The notes beneath the pieces were generated by a model that saw only the letters and a list, made by a program, of their open reading frames with translations, was not told the origin of the DNA and did not search any database. From Rubrivivax sp. A210 (GTDB lineage: Bacteria > Pseudomonadota > Gammaproteobacteria > Burkholderiales > Burkholderiaceae_C), in the NCBI RefSeq assembly GCF_904426505.1, contig NZ_CAJGBN010000006.1, positions 1-64,000 on the forward strand: a stretch of DNA of 64,000 nt, in the 5' to 3' direction. Below, one piece after another: positions 16,668-24,938 of this stretch (position 1 is its first letter; every line of letters begins with the position of its first letter). Position numbers and translations under genes: made by a program.

Positions 16668-19379
16668 TCAGCGCCAGCTCAGGTCGCCACGGATCATTCC
16701 TGCCCCAACTCGACCGCTCAGCTGCCTGACCGTGCCATTTTCGATTTTCAACACATGGATGGGGCAGCCGGTGCCAGCGCAGCCGACGTAGGCCAGCTCG
16801 CTGCCGTCGGGTGACCACGCCGGTGGGAAGTACATGGCGTCCATCAGGGTGGCTGGGCCCGTGCCATCGGCACTGACGACCTGAATGCCCCGGTTACCCG
16901 ATGTGCCGTACCCGTGGAATGCGATCCGCCGGCCATCGGGCGACCAGGCCGAAGACGTCAACGACGCACTGTCGCTGGACACCAATTGGCGGGGCGGGCC
17001 GCTGCCATCGGCCGCGACGAGGTAGACGCCCGGGGAGTCTGCGCCGCGGGCAAAGGCGATCGTTTTCCCGTCGGGCGACCAGGCCGTTCCAGAGAGTGCT
17101 GTGATGTTGGCCAGCTGAACCGCACCGCTGCCGTCGAGGTTGACCACCCGCAAGCTCTGGGGCTGGCTGGAATCGCCCGAGTAGTGCACATAGGCGACGC
17201 GCCTGCCGTCGGGTGACCACGAGGGTGAGTGGTCGACTTCCAGGCCCTGGGCATCGGTCAGCGGCCTGATCCCGCCGCCATTGGCGCTGGCCAGCATGAT
17301 GCCGTCGGGATTGTTGGCGCCCAACGCGTGCGGGCGTGAGAAGACGAGCTGCGTTCCGTCAGGCGACAGTGCCGGTTGTTGATCCTGGGCACTGGCCGCA
17401 AAGTTGCAGGAGGGGGTATCGCCGTCTGGCACGCACCACGGCACGGCGGGGTTGATCGTGTTCACGGCATGCCCCGTGCCGTCGGCGTTGATGGACTCGA
17501 TGCCGGGGCCTTCGTAGTCGCCGCCGGTGGTCGCGCTGAAGTAGATCCTGCGCTCGGCCGCGAATGACAAGGTCACGGTGGCCAGCAGGTCATCGGAGAT
17601 GCCGAGCGTGGCCGCGCAAGGGCTGTTGCTGCGGCGTATCCGCAGTGTGTGCGTGCCGGTGTCGTCGGCGGGCAGGCCGGCGGCCTGCAGCAGCCGCGTG
17701 GGCGTGAGCGTGCTCAGTGCACCGGCCAGCAGGTTGCCGCCACCGGCGCTGACGGTGGCCACTTCGGCGTCGTCAAAGGTGACCTTCAGCGTCTCGGTGC
17801 CCGCGCTGGCGCATTCCAGGTTGGCGATGTTGCCGCTGATCGCCACGGTGCCACCCTTGTTGACGGTCAGCGAGTCGGTGCGCTTGGGGTTGGCCGGCGT
17901 GTCAGGCACGGCGTCGAAGCCCAGCACGCTGCGGCCCAGCAACTCGCCACTGGCGTTGTTGATGCGCACCTCGATGCGGGTGCGCACGAACTGCACGTCC
18001 TGCGCCAGCGCCGGCACACCGCCAAAGGCTTCCATCACCGAGGGGTAGTGCGCCAGCGTCTGGCTGTCCTTGGCCACCGTCCAGGCGGCTTCGCGCACGG
18101 GGGTCACCAGGGGGTCGAGCAGTTGGGTCTGGATGATGCCGGCGTAGCTGGCGGCACCGCGTGTGGCCAGCGCACGGGCCTGGTTCGCGTAGGCCCTGCC
18201 GGGCGCGTGCAGCGGCAGGGGCGGCAGGTCCAGCGCATCGGCGGCGGCCTGCAGCGCTTCCAGGTCGCGCTTGGCGCGGCGCGCCACCTTCACGGCTTCA
18301 GACGGTTCCTTGAGATCGTTGGGGGTCCTGACGACAGCCAGCCTCAGCTTCTGGAAGTCGATTTCTCGCTGGGTCAGTGCGAGGCCGGCATCCATGAAGG
18401 TGTCGACGCTCGCGCCCGGGCAGCCGCTCTGGTTGATGTCGCCAGCTTCGGTGATGCGCCACCAACCGCCCAGCTTCTGGCGCAAGGGCTTGAAGTCGGC
18501 CAGCTTGGTGACGGGGGCGGTGCGTGCCTTCTCGATCGCGTCACTCAAGGCCCGGCAGGCGGTGTCGTGCGCATCGCCCAGGAACACCATGGCGTCCACC
18601 GGAAAGTTCGGGTCGCCGCGCCGCATGATCAGGCTGGCCATGCTGGCCTGCAATGCGAAGGCGGAAACGAAGTCACCCTCGCTTTCCATGATCGTGACTT
18701 GGCGCCGGGCGCTGGCCACCATCTCGGCGGCGGTGGTGGTGCTGGAGGCACTGAGCGTGCCTTCCGCCGCTGGGGGCGGGTCGGCCAGCGCCCGGGCGTT
18801 GAGCGCCCGCGCACGCCCGGCGTCCACCGGTGCGCCCGCCACCGCGGGCTGGGCCAGCGTGTCCAGCGCCGTGCCGCCGAAGGTGGTGAGCCGGGCGCTG
18901 AGGGTACGCGCGGCCGTGTCCACGGTGGTGGCCACGTAGCTGTCGGCGGTGCCCAGGCGCTGGCGCAGGCTGGCCCGGGCGCCGGGCACCTGGCCGGCGG
19001 GGTACTCCAGCACCACCGTCACTGGCTTGGCGAAGACGAAGCCGCCGGGTGCCAGGCTGACGCTTACCACGTCGCCGGCCGCGGGGGCCAGCGGCGTGAT
19101 GCTCACGACCGTGTCCGAGGCCAGGGCACCGTCGGGGATGCTCAGGCTGACCTTGACGCCCGACGCGGTGGCCTGCACCGTGCCGCCGGCAGTGCCCACG
19201 GTCTGCGTGACCGGGGGGCCGATCGGCACGCTCACCGCAGGGGTGGGTGCCGGGTCACTGCTGCTGCCGCCACCGCAGCCGCCCGCCAGCAAGGCCAGGG
19301 CCAGCGCGCCGGCCAGCCACAACGTTCTTCCCAGGCCCCGGGCGGGGCGTTCGAGGGTGCGATTCAGATGCTGGCGCAT
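16668..19379 (-). CDS. Large lipoprotein with ZU5-like and PD40 repeat domains
   Basis: This encodes 903 residues. A lipoprotein signal ends LLAGGC with Cys35 and a GGGSSSDP linker. Residues of about 55-180 form a ZU5-like domain (AGGTVQATASGVKVSLSIPDGAL). The middle is helical and unknown. The C-terminal 230 residues contain at least five TolB/PD40 propeller repeats with the core SPDG (SPDGTQLVFS, SPDGRRVAYV, SPDGKTIAFA, SPDGRRIAFH, SPDGSELAYV). It is an outer-membrane or surface lipoprotein, probably a binding scaffold. It overlaps the small gene upstream by 16 bases, and a tandem heptamer site lies before that gene. The specific function is unknown. Confidence 0.82.
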   Translation of the reverse strand: MRQHLNRTLERPARGLGRTLWLAGALALALLAGGCGGGSSSDPAPTPAVSVPIGPPVTQTVGTAGGTVQATASGVKVSLSIPDGALASDTVVSITPLAPAAGDVVSVSLAPGGFVFAKPVTVVLEYPAGQVPGARASLRQRLGTADSYVATTVDTAARTLSARLTTFGGTALDTLAQPAVAGAPVDAGRARALNARALADPPPAAEGTLSASSTTTAAEMVASARRQVTIMESEGDFVSAFALQASMASLIMRRGDPNFPVDAMVFLGDAHDTACRALSDAIEKARTAPVTKLADFKPLRQKLGGWWRITEAGDINQSGCPGASVDTFMDAGLALTQREIDFQKLRLAVVRTPNDLKEPSEAVKVARRAKRDLEALQAAADALDLPPLPLHAPGRAYANQARALATRGAASYAGIIQTQLLDPLVTPVREAAWTVAKDSQTLAHYPSVMEAFGGVPALAQDVQFVRTRIEVRINNASGELLGRSVLGFDAVPDTPANPKRTDSLTVNKGGTVAISGNIANLECASAGTETLKVTFDDAEVATVSAGGGNLLAGALSTLTPTRLLQAAGLPADDTGTHTLRIRRSNSPCAATLGISDDLLATVTLSFAAERRIYFSATTGGDYEGPGIESINADGTGHAVNTINPAVPWCVPDGDTPSCNFAASAQDQQPALSPDGTQLVFSRPHALGANNPDGIMLASANGGGIRPLTDAQGLEVDHSPSWSPDGRRVAYVHYSGDSSQPQSLRVVNLDGSGAVQLANITALSGTAWSPDGKTIAFARGADSPGVYLVAADGSGPPRQLVSSDSASLTSSAWSPDGRRIAFHGYGTSGNRGIQVVSADGTGPATLMDAMYFPPAWSPDGSELAYVGCAGTGCPIHVLKIENGTVRQLSGRVGAGMIRGDLSWR

Positions 19380-19585
19380 GGTGTTCCTCCGGTGGTTCCA
19401 TTGCTTTGGGGCTGGCCCTGCGGCGCGGGCAGCTCGGCCTGGGTCGCGGGTTTGGACAAGAAGTGGAGGAGTTCGTCCGGCGCGGCAAAGAGCTGCGTCG
19501 CGTCGTCATCGACGCGGCGCGCCGTGGCGCGGAAACGCGGCCCTGCAGACCACACGCGCACCAGGTAGAGGTTGGATTCGTCCAC
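19364..19585 (-). CDS. Small SARP-associated protein, copy 1
   Basis: This encodes 73 residues from a GTG at 19585, chosen by alignment with its paralog at 24638-24895 and by AAGGGG about 8 bases upstream. The shared core is LY-(V/L)-(V/L)-(R/K)-VW, then FRA, an Arg, and an acidic pair, followed by a segment ending in a Pro-rich tail. Its 3' end overlaps the start of the PD40 lipoprotein gene by 16 bases, so it leads that operon. No signal peptide is seen. I do not recognise a named family. Confidence 0.65.
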   Translation of the reverse strand: MDESNLYLVRVWSAGPRFRATARRVDDDATQLFAAPDELLHFLSKPATQAELPAPQGQPQSNGTTGGTPCASI

Positions 19586-19643
19586 GGCTGTGTCCCCTTG
19601 CAACGCGGCAAGGGCCACGTCCGGGGCAGACCTTATGGCAGGG

Positions 19644-19661
19644 GCGTTTCTCCGGCGTTTC
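19644..19661 (-). promoter_or_regulatory. Tandem heptamer, SARP-like operator 1
   Basis: Two exact GCGTTTC heptamers (GAAACGC on the minus strand) start at 19644 and 19655, so their period is 11 bases. They lie 59 bases before the GTG of the small gene that leads the lipoprotein operon. A -10-like CATAAG (19632-19637) lies 6 bases downstream. SARP activators bind 7-bp direct repeats spaced by 11 bp next to the -10 box, which this matches. Confidence 0.6.
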
Positions 19662-19737
19662 CCGGCGACCCGGGCGCATCTGCAGCCGCCCTACGGGCTC
19701 CTTGCGATGCGCCTGGATCGGCGCAAACCGCTGGACT

Positions 19738-20052
19738 TCAGTGGTAGTCCTCTTCGCGCTGGTGGCGCGCGCCGATGACGAGGACCAGTCCCGGAGTGCG
19801 TATGTCGAAACGAAGGACGTACCCCGTAGAGCCGAAAGGAACGATGAGTTCGCGCAATGTTGGGCGTTGACCTACCTTGCGGTAGCCGTAGGGTGTGGTC
19901 GGCAGATGACTTTGTGCAACCAAGCGAACCACCGCGAGGACTTCGTCGGCGCGCATGGCCTCTTCGACTGTCCAGGCGCGCTCAAGCAGGAAGTCGAACA
20001 GACGATCCAGATCGGCATCCGCCTCAGGGATGAACTCGACCTTGAACGTCAT
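19738..20052 (-). CDS. RelE/ParE-family toxin
   Basis: This encodes 104 residues from the ATG at 20052, which overlaps the antitoxin stop by 4 bases (ATGA). The ParE/RelE fold is recognisable: KVEFIPEADADLDRLFDFLLER at the start, then PYGYRKVGQRPTLRELIVPFGSTGYVLRFDI and a C-terminal VLVIGARHQREEDY, which is the usual strand-Arg-His closing motif. It would act on gyrase or ribosome-bound mRNA, depending on subfamily. The antitoxin gene precedes it, the usual order. The pair lies between a lipoprotein operon and a SARP gene. Confidence 0.85.
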   Translation of the reverse strand: MTFKVEFIPEADADLDRLFDFLLERAWTVEEAMRADEVLAVVRLVAQSHLPTTPYGYRKVGQRPTLRELIVPFGSTGYVLRFDIRTPGLVLVIGARHQREEDYH

Positions 20053-20321
20053 CTGCGCAGCTGCTTTACCCGTGCGGCGATCTTTGCCTCCAGCCTCGAT
20101 AGAACGAGGTCCGTCGAGACGGAAATCCCGGTGCGCTCGTACTCTGCCAACGAGGCGTCGCAACGCGCGGTGAAGTCGGTTTGCACCCGACGGAATTCGA
20201 CCGCCCGACGCACCGATGCCTCGACAAAATCGGTCAGCGTCTCGCCGGGCAGCAGTACGGAATCAAGATCAGCACGCAACTCCGGCTCGACTCGGATTCG
20301 AGGAATGACGGCGGCTTTCAT
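20049..20321 (-). CDS. Antitoxin, YlcI/YnfO-like ribbon-helix-helix
   Basis: This encodes 90 residues from the ATG at 20321 (MKAAVIPRIRVEPELRADLD). The N-terminus has the beta-strand IPRIRVEPELRADL followed by a GETLTDFVEASVRRAVEFRR helix, typical of the RHH antitoxins annotated YlcI/YnfO in beta-proteobacteria. The C-terminal half would wrap the toxin. A longer in-frame start at 20345 is possible but would remove the conserved beginning. Stop and toxin start overlap (ATGA), implying coupling and autoregulation from the 168-bp gap shared with the divergent SARP gene. Confidence 0.8.
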   Translation of the reverse strand: MKAAVIPRIRVEPELRADLDSVLLPGETLTDFVEASVRRAVEFRRVQTDFTARCDASLAEYERTGISVSTDLVLSRLEAKIAARVKQLRR

Positions 20322-20489
20322 TCGCGGACCGTAGCGCAATCGCACTACGTACTCAAGTGCGCTCGGGTCTCGGGCTGCCTCGACTGGGACTGCGCTTCAT
20401 TGGATTCGAGCGACGAGCCCTGTCGCAGGCCAGCCGCACAGGCTGAGCCACGGCTTCCCCCCGCCGCCGCACTTGCGGATACTCGGGCC

Positions 20490-23489
20490 ATGACCCACGC
20501 GTCGGCCCCGTTCCCACCACAGCTGCGGCTGTGGGGCGTGCCGCAGTTGTTGCCAGCGCCCGACGCCGCAGCGGTGAGCTTCGCGGCGGAGCGCCGCTTC
20601 CAACTGCTGCTGCTGCTGGCGCTCGAGCGCGGCCAGTGGCTCGACCGCGACCGCATCGCGGCGCTGCTGTGGCCCGCGCACCCGTTGGCCGAGGCCCGGC
20701 GCAACCTGCGCAAGGTGGTGTTTCGGGCCCGAGACGTGCCCGGCGCGCAGGCGCTCGAAGCGACGGACCACGCCCTGCGCTGGGACGTCGCCACCGACTT
20801 GCAGGCGCTGCACGACGCCGGCCAGCGCGGTGATGCCGCGCAAGGCCTGGCGCTGCGCCGCGGCCCGCCGCTGCAAGGGATGGACGACCCCGACAACGCC
20901 GCGCTCACCGAAGTGCTGGCGGCCGCGCGCGCCCGCATCGACGAGGCCTGGCTGGCCGCCGCGCACGGGCAATTGCAGACGCCGGGGACGCCGTCGGCCC
21001 AGGCGGCTGCAGCGCGGCGCATCCTGGACGTCGACCCGCTGGACGAACCCGCCATCGGCGCGCTGTTGCGGGCCGAACAGGCCTGCGGCCGGCCCGCCGA
21101 GGCCCAGGCCGCATACCGCCGATACGCCGCGCGGCTGGTAGATGAGCTCGGCGTCGAACCGTCGCGCGCACTGCGCGACCTGGTGCATGGCGTTCCCCCG
21201 CCGGCCGCTGCCGGGCCCGAGCTGCCGCCGCCGCGCCCCGCGAGCGGCGCTTTCGTTGGCCGCGGGCTCGAGCTGGCCGAGGCGCAAGAGCTGCTGGCAC
21301 AGCCGGCCTGCCGCGCGCTCACGCTGTTGGGGCCGGGGGGCATCGGCAAGAGCCGCCTGGCGCAGCAGCTCATGGCGCGCTGCGCCGCGCTGTTTGCCGG
21401 CGGCGTGCACTGGGTAGCGCTGCAGGACACAGCCCAGCTGCCGGCGGCGCTGGCCCGACTGGCGCAGGCGCTGGGCGTCAAGATGCTGGACACCGGCGAC
21501 CCGATCGACCAGTTGTTGCGCCAGTTGCCGCGCGAACGGCTGCTGCTGGTGCTGGACAACGCCGAGCACCTGGACGAGCTGCCAGCAGCGCTGCAGCGGC
21601 TGCTCGACGGTGCGCCGGCTGCCGTGCTGCTGCTCACGTCGCGCACGCGGTTGCACCTGCGCGACGAGTGGGTGCTGCCGCTGCCCGGCCTGGCCGTGCC
21701 CGACGAAGACAGCCGCGACCTCGAAGCCGCCGCCAGCTTCGACGCCGTGCGTCTGTTCGAGCAGTGCGCGCACGCGGCGCGGCGCGACTTCGTGCTGGCC
21801 CGCCACCTGCCGGCGGTGATCGACATCGTCGAGGCGGTGGGCGGCATGCCGCTGGCCATCGAGCTGGCCGCGGGCTGGGTGCGGCTGCTGCCGCCCGAAC
21901 AGATGGCGCAGGATCTGCGCGGCTCCATCGACCTGCTCGAGCGCGACCCCGCCGCGCGTGGTGCGCCGGCGCGGCCCGATCACGCCAGTCTGCGCGCCGT
22001 GCTCGACGGCACCTGGCAACTGCTGGCGCCGCGCGAGCGGGAAGCGCTGGCGGCGCTGTCGGTCTTCGAGGGCGGCTTCACGCGGGCTGCGGCGCAGGCG
22101 GTGGCGGGCTGCTCGCTGCCGCTGCTGTCGGCGCTGGTGGACAAGAGCCTGCTCGCGGTGGACGACGCGGGGCGGTTCGCCATGCACCCGGTGGTGCAGG
22201 CCTATGCCGCCGAACGGCTTGCGAGCATGCCGGCCGGCTTGTCGCGCCCGGCCCTGCAAGACCGGCACGCGGCCCACTTTGCGCGCCAGATGGTCGATCT
22301 CGCACCGCTGGCGCGCAGCGCGCCGGCCCGCCTGGCCGCGCCAGTCGATGCTGAGTTCGCGAACCTGCGCGGCGCTTGGCGACACGCCCTGGCACGCGGC
22401 CAGGCGGCGCTGCTGCTGGACATGATCGGCCCCTGGCGCACCTACTTCGAGAACAGCGGCCGCACCGATGAAGGCCTGCGCGAGTTCCGCGCCGCACTGG
22501 CCCTGCCCGAGATCGACCTGCAGGCGGCGCAGTTGCTGGCGCGGCTGCGGCACGCCATCAGCGCGCTGCTGTTCCGTCGGGGTGAACCGGCCGAGGCACT
22601 GGCCATGGCGCAATCGGGTGCTGCCAGCGCCGAGCGCGCGGGCGAGCGCATGGCGCTCAAGGGCTGCCTGAACACGCAGGGACTCGTGCTGTGGCAAATG
22701 GGGCGCGCGGCCGAGGCGATGGCGCCGCTGGAGCGTGCCAAGGCGCTGGCCCTGGAAGACGGCGACCGCTACGGCGTGGCGGTCGCCCTGAGCAACCTGG
22801 CGATTGCGGAGAAATCGCTGGGCCGCTTCGAAGCCGCACTGGCGGCCAACCAGGAAGCCCTGGCCATCGTGCGCGAACTGGGCGACGCGAAGCTGCTGAA
22901 CACACGGCTGCACAACATCGGCAACCTGCACCGGGCGCTGGGGCAGTGGCAAGAAGCCCGCCACTGGTTCGACGAGACCCTGCGCCATTGCCAGGTGCAT
23001 GCCGTGCAGCACACCGTGCCCTACGCGCGGCTGAACCGCGCCCTGGTGGACATCGAACTTGGCGCGTTCGACGCTGCCGCGCAGGCTCTGCATGCCGTGC
23101 TGGCCGGGCAGGGCGAGATGCCGCAGGCCCTGCTGGAAATGGCGGCCGAGATGGGCCTGGCCCGCATCGACTTCCACCACGGCCGTTTTGCGAACGGCCG
23201 CCAGCGTCTGGTGCGCGTGGTGCAGATGGCCCGTGCCAAGGCCTTCGAAACGCACCCGATGCAGGCGTTGATCGTCTGGGGCGAAGCCCTGCGCGCCCAG
23301 GGCCGCACGGAGGAGGCGGCCACCCTGTGGCTGGTGGGTGCCGAACATCCGGTGCTGGAGATGACCGACCGCATGGTGGCGCGCCGCCACCTCACGGCGC
23401 TGAACCTGGACGACGAAGCCTGCGCCCGGCTGCGCGAGCGGGCGCCCCCGGAAGAAGCCTGGCTGGCCGACCTGTGCGGCGCGCCCTGA
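20490..23489 (+). CDS. SARP/AfsR-like regulator, copy 1
   Basis: This encodes 999 residues. Order: an N-terminal winged-helix DNA-binding domain (LRLWGVPQLLP to RRNLRKVVFRARD), a bacterial transcriptional activation domain to about residue 235, an NB-ARC-type ATPase with P-loop LLGPGGIGKS (K287), a Walker B-like LLLVLDNAEHL and the GMPLAIELAAGW motif, then about 350 residues of TPR repeats. It would bind direct-repeat operators and activate transcription in response to a nucleotide- and ligand-dependent switch. It is closely similar to the copy at 27259-30348. The ATG at 20490 puts the wHTH at the N-terminus; no strong RBS supports it. Confidence 0.87.
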   Translation: MTHASAPFPPQLRLWGVPQLLPAPDAAAVSFAAERRFQLLLLLALERGQWLDRDRIAALLWPAHPLAEARRNLRKVVFRARDVPGAQALEATDHALRWDVATDLQALHDAGQRGDAAQGLALRRGPPLQGMDDPDNAALTEVLAAARARIDEAWLAAAHGQLQTPGTPSAQAAAARRILDVDPLDEPAIGALLRAEQACGRPAEAQAAYRRYAARLVDELGVEPSRALRDLVHGVPPPAAAGPELPPPRPASGAFVGRGLELAEAQELLAQPACRALTLLGPGGIGKSRLAQQLMARCAALFAGGVHWVALQDTAQLPAALARLAQALGVKMLDTGDPIDQLLRQLPRERLLLVLDNAEHLDELPAALQRLLDGAPAAVLLLTSRTRLHLRDEWVLPLPGLAVPDEDSRDLEAAASFDAVRLFEQCAHAARRDFVLARHLPAVIDIVEAVGGMPLAIELAAGWVRLLPPEQMAQDLRGSIDLLERDPAARGAPARPDHASLRAVLDGTWQLLAPREREALAALSVFEGGFTRAAAQAVAGCSLPLLSALVDKSLLAVDDAGRFAMHPVVQAYAAERLASMPAGLSRPALQDRHAAHFARQMVDLAPLARSAPARLAAPVDAEFANLRGAWRHALARGQAALLLDMIGPWRTYFENSGRTDEGLREFRAALALPEIDLQAAQLLARLRHAISALLFRRGEPAEALAMAQSGAASAERAGERMALKGCLNTQGLVLWQMGRAAEAMAPLERAKALALEDGDRYGVAVALSNLAIAEKSLGRFEAALAANQEALAIVRELGDAKLLNTRLHNIGNLHRALGQWQEARHWFDETLRHCQVHAVQHTVPYARLNRALVDIELGAFDAAAQALHAVLAGQGEMPQALLEMAAEMGLARIDFHHGRFANGRQRLVRVVQMARAKAFETHPMQALIVWGEALRAQGRTEEAATLWLVGAEHPVLEMTDRMVARRHLTALNLDDEACARLRERAPPEEAWLADLCGAP

Positions 23490-23546
23490 GCCGCCCGCGT
23501 GGTCTCGCGGTATGCCCACGACGAGCTGGTTGCGTTGAGCCCCGAG

Positions 23547-23721
23547 CGGGTGACGCCAGTGCCGCAGGTGGCGCACCGCGTGATCACGCCCCGCCTGCTC
23601 GGCCAGTCTGGGCTCCATCCTGCCGAAGCCGACTGCGGCGCGGTCACGCTGATCCGACGCCCTGGCTCGTTCGCCGACCCCAACATTCATCGGCATTGCC
23701 TGGTGCTGGAAGGCGTGCAGG
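23547..23721 (+). pseudogene. IS91-family transposase remnant
   Basis: The translation contains GAVTLIRRPGSFADPNIHRHCLVLEGV, matching the HUH-type core of IS91 transposases (GAVTLIQRFG, NLNIHxH, LDGVY). Upstream residues (VAHRVITPRLLGQSGL) also fit. The catalytic Tyr region and both ends are absent. The rest of the gap 23490-23948 shows nothing else I can support. It is a decayed insertion between the SARP gene and a PEP-CTERM gene. Confidence 0.6.
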
Positions 23722-23948
23722 TCCAAGCTTCCATGAACAGCAGCCCGCCCATGTCTTCCGACGCGCCCATGCTGGTCCTGAAGGTGTCGGTCGCCGACGT
23801 CGCCAGCCGGCCGCGTCACTCGGCCGGCTCCACACCAGCGCACGGTAGTTGCCAGAGGTAAAGCAGCGGCCGCCCGGACAGAAGCAAAGAAAGTCCGCCG
23901 TCAGGCGCTACCGCCCCCCCCCCGAAAAGGGCTCGAAGCGCCCAGGCA

Positions 23949-24518
23949 TCAACTTGGCCGCCGGCGCACCGCCACCAGCAGAGCGGATATGCCCAGCAAC
24001 ATCATCGCGTAGGTCTGCGGCTCCGGCACAGCGGCCACATCACCGGAGCGAACCGCCCACGCATAGACGTTGTTGCCGGGATATATGGTGGTTACGGTCC
24101 CATCGCCGTAATTCGTGGCCCAGACCGAGCTGGGATTACTCGGATGGTCTCCCGACCCAGACCAGTAGTAGAAGTTTTCGATATTGATAAAGAGCGGGTC
24201 CTTCGGCGCAAACCCGTCAACCAGACCAGAGCCAACGACTGTCGGCAGCCGCCAATCGCTGTAGTCGACATTGCGCACGCTATCGTGGAACACGAGATTG
24301 TTCGCCCATGTGTTGGCTGCGCTCCAGGTCATCGAGCCGTCGATGAATTGGGTGGGGTAGCCGCTGGTCTTGGCGTAGTTGGCGTCCTGCAGCCAGGTGA
24401 TCTTGCGTACGTTGTCGTATATCAGGCCGCCGCCGCGGTCTTCGAGGGCTGCATGACCGATGGCCGGCAGGCAGCAGGCTGCAACGAGCAGGACATTTCG
24501 GGACGTGATTGTTGACAT
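23949..24518 (-). CDS. PEP-CTERM protein with DUF1566-like domain
   Basis: This encodes 189 residues. The signal peptide is SRNVLLVAACCLPAIGHA, cleaved before ALEDRG. The body has the features of the DUF1566 family: GLIYDN, ITWLQDANYA, MTWSAANTWANNL and YSDWRLPT, then FYYWSGSG and WAVRSG. The C-terminus (AVPEPQTYAMMLLGISALLVAVRRR) is a PEP-CTERM signal with PEP, hydrophobic helix and Arg cluster. It is exported and anchored or released by an exosortase. Tandem heptamers lie about 147 bases upstream. The ligand is unknown. Confidence 0.88.
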   Translation of the reverse strand: MSTITSRNVLLVAACCLPAIGHAALEDRGGGLIYDNVRKITWLQDANYAKTSGYPTQFIDGSMTWSAANTWANNLVFHDSVRNVDYSDWRLPTVVGSGLVDGFAPKDPLFINIENFYYWSGSGDHPSNPSSVWATNYGDGTVTTIYPGNNVYAWAVRSGDVAAVPEPQTYAMMLLGISALLVAVRRRPS

Positions 24519-24637
24519 GACATTTCTCCCTTTGGGGGTGGTGGACAGAATCAGGGCGGCGCTTTCAACGCCTCCGCCAGCGCGACAAGATCAGGTCTAT
24601 AGGGGTGCAAGGGCAAGCGGGCAACGGTTGCGCGGCA

Positions 24638-24895
24638 TCAGCTGCTGCGCAATGTGGAGCCCAGGCGTTTCTCCGGCGTTTCGCCAGCGCTTCCAGCCGG
24701 GGGGTTGGCAGGTGGGGCAGTCGGCTCCGCGTCAGGCGCCCCTGCGGGGGCATCGGCCAAACTGGCGATGTGCTCGCACAGCGGTTGCACACCTTCAAAG
24801 CGCAACACCTCAACTTCTTCCACGGCACGCAGGTCAGCGCGAAAGTGGCCGGGTTCGGGCCAGACCTTGAGCACGTAGAGCCGGCCCTCGCTCAT
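24638..24895 (-). CDS. Small SARP-associated protein, copy 2
   Basis: This encodes 85 residues from the ATG at 24895 (MSEGRLYVLKVWPEPGHFRADLR). It aligns with the protein of 19364-19585 over its first 45 residues. A GTG at 24949 inside the previous gene is possible but would add residues without counterpart in the paralog. The tail is Pro/Ala-rich. The heptamer site of the next gene lies inside its 3' end. It follows the HAF-repeat PEP-CTERM gene by 43 bases, so it is probably in the same transcript. Function unknown. Confidence 0.65.
   Translation of the reverse strand: MSEGRLYVLKVWPEPGHFRADLRAVEEVEVLRFEGVQPLCEHIASLADAPAGAPDAEPTAPPANPPAGSAGETPEKRLGSTLRSS
24665..24693 (-). promoter_or_regulatory. 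Tandem heptamer, SARP-like operator 2
   Basis: GCGTTTC occurs at 24665 and 24676 and the variant GCGCTTC at 24687, each 11 bases apart. The site lies in the 3' end of the small gene, about 147 bases before the ATG of the DUF1566 PEP-CTERM gene. Coding for E-T-P-E-K-R in the small gene could explain part of the repeat, so this site is less certain than the other two. Confidence 0.5.
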
Positions 24896-24938
24896 GGCTT
24901 CGCCCTGCCGTGGCGTGTTGTCACGATGAAGCACCGGC

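Noticed and set aside
20397..23843. 1148-codon minus frame opposite the SARP gene
   Set aside because: Arg/Gln/His-rich composition typical of a shadow frame; the plus strand has clear domains.
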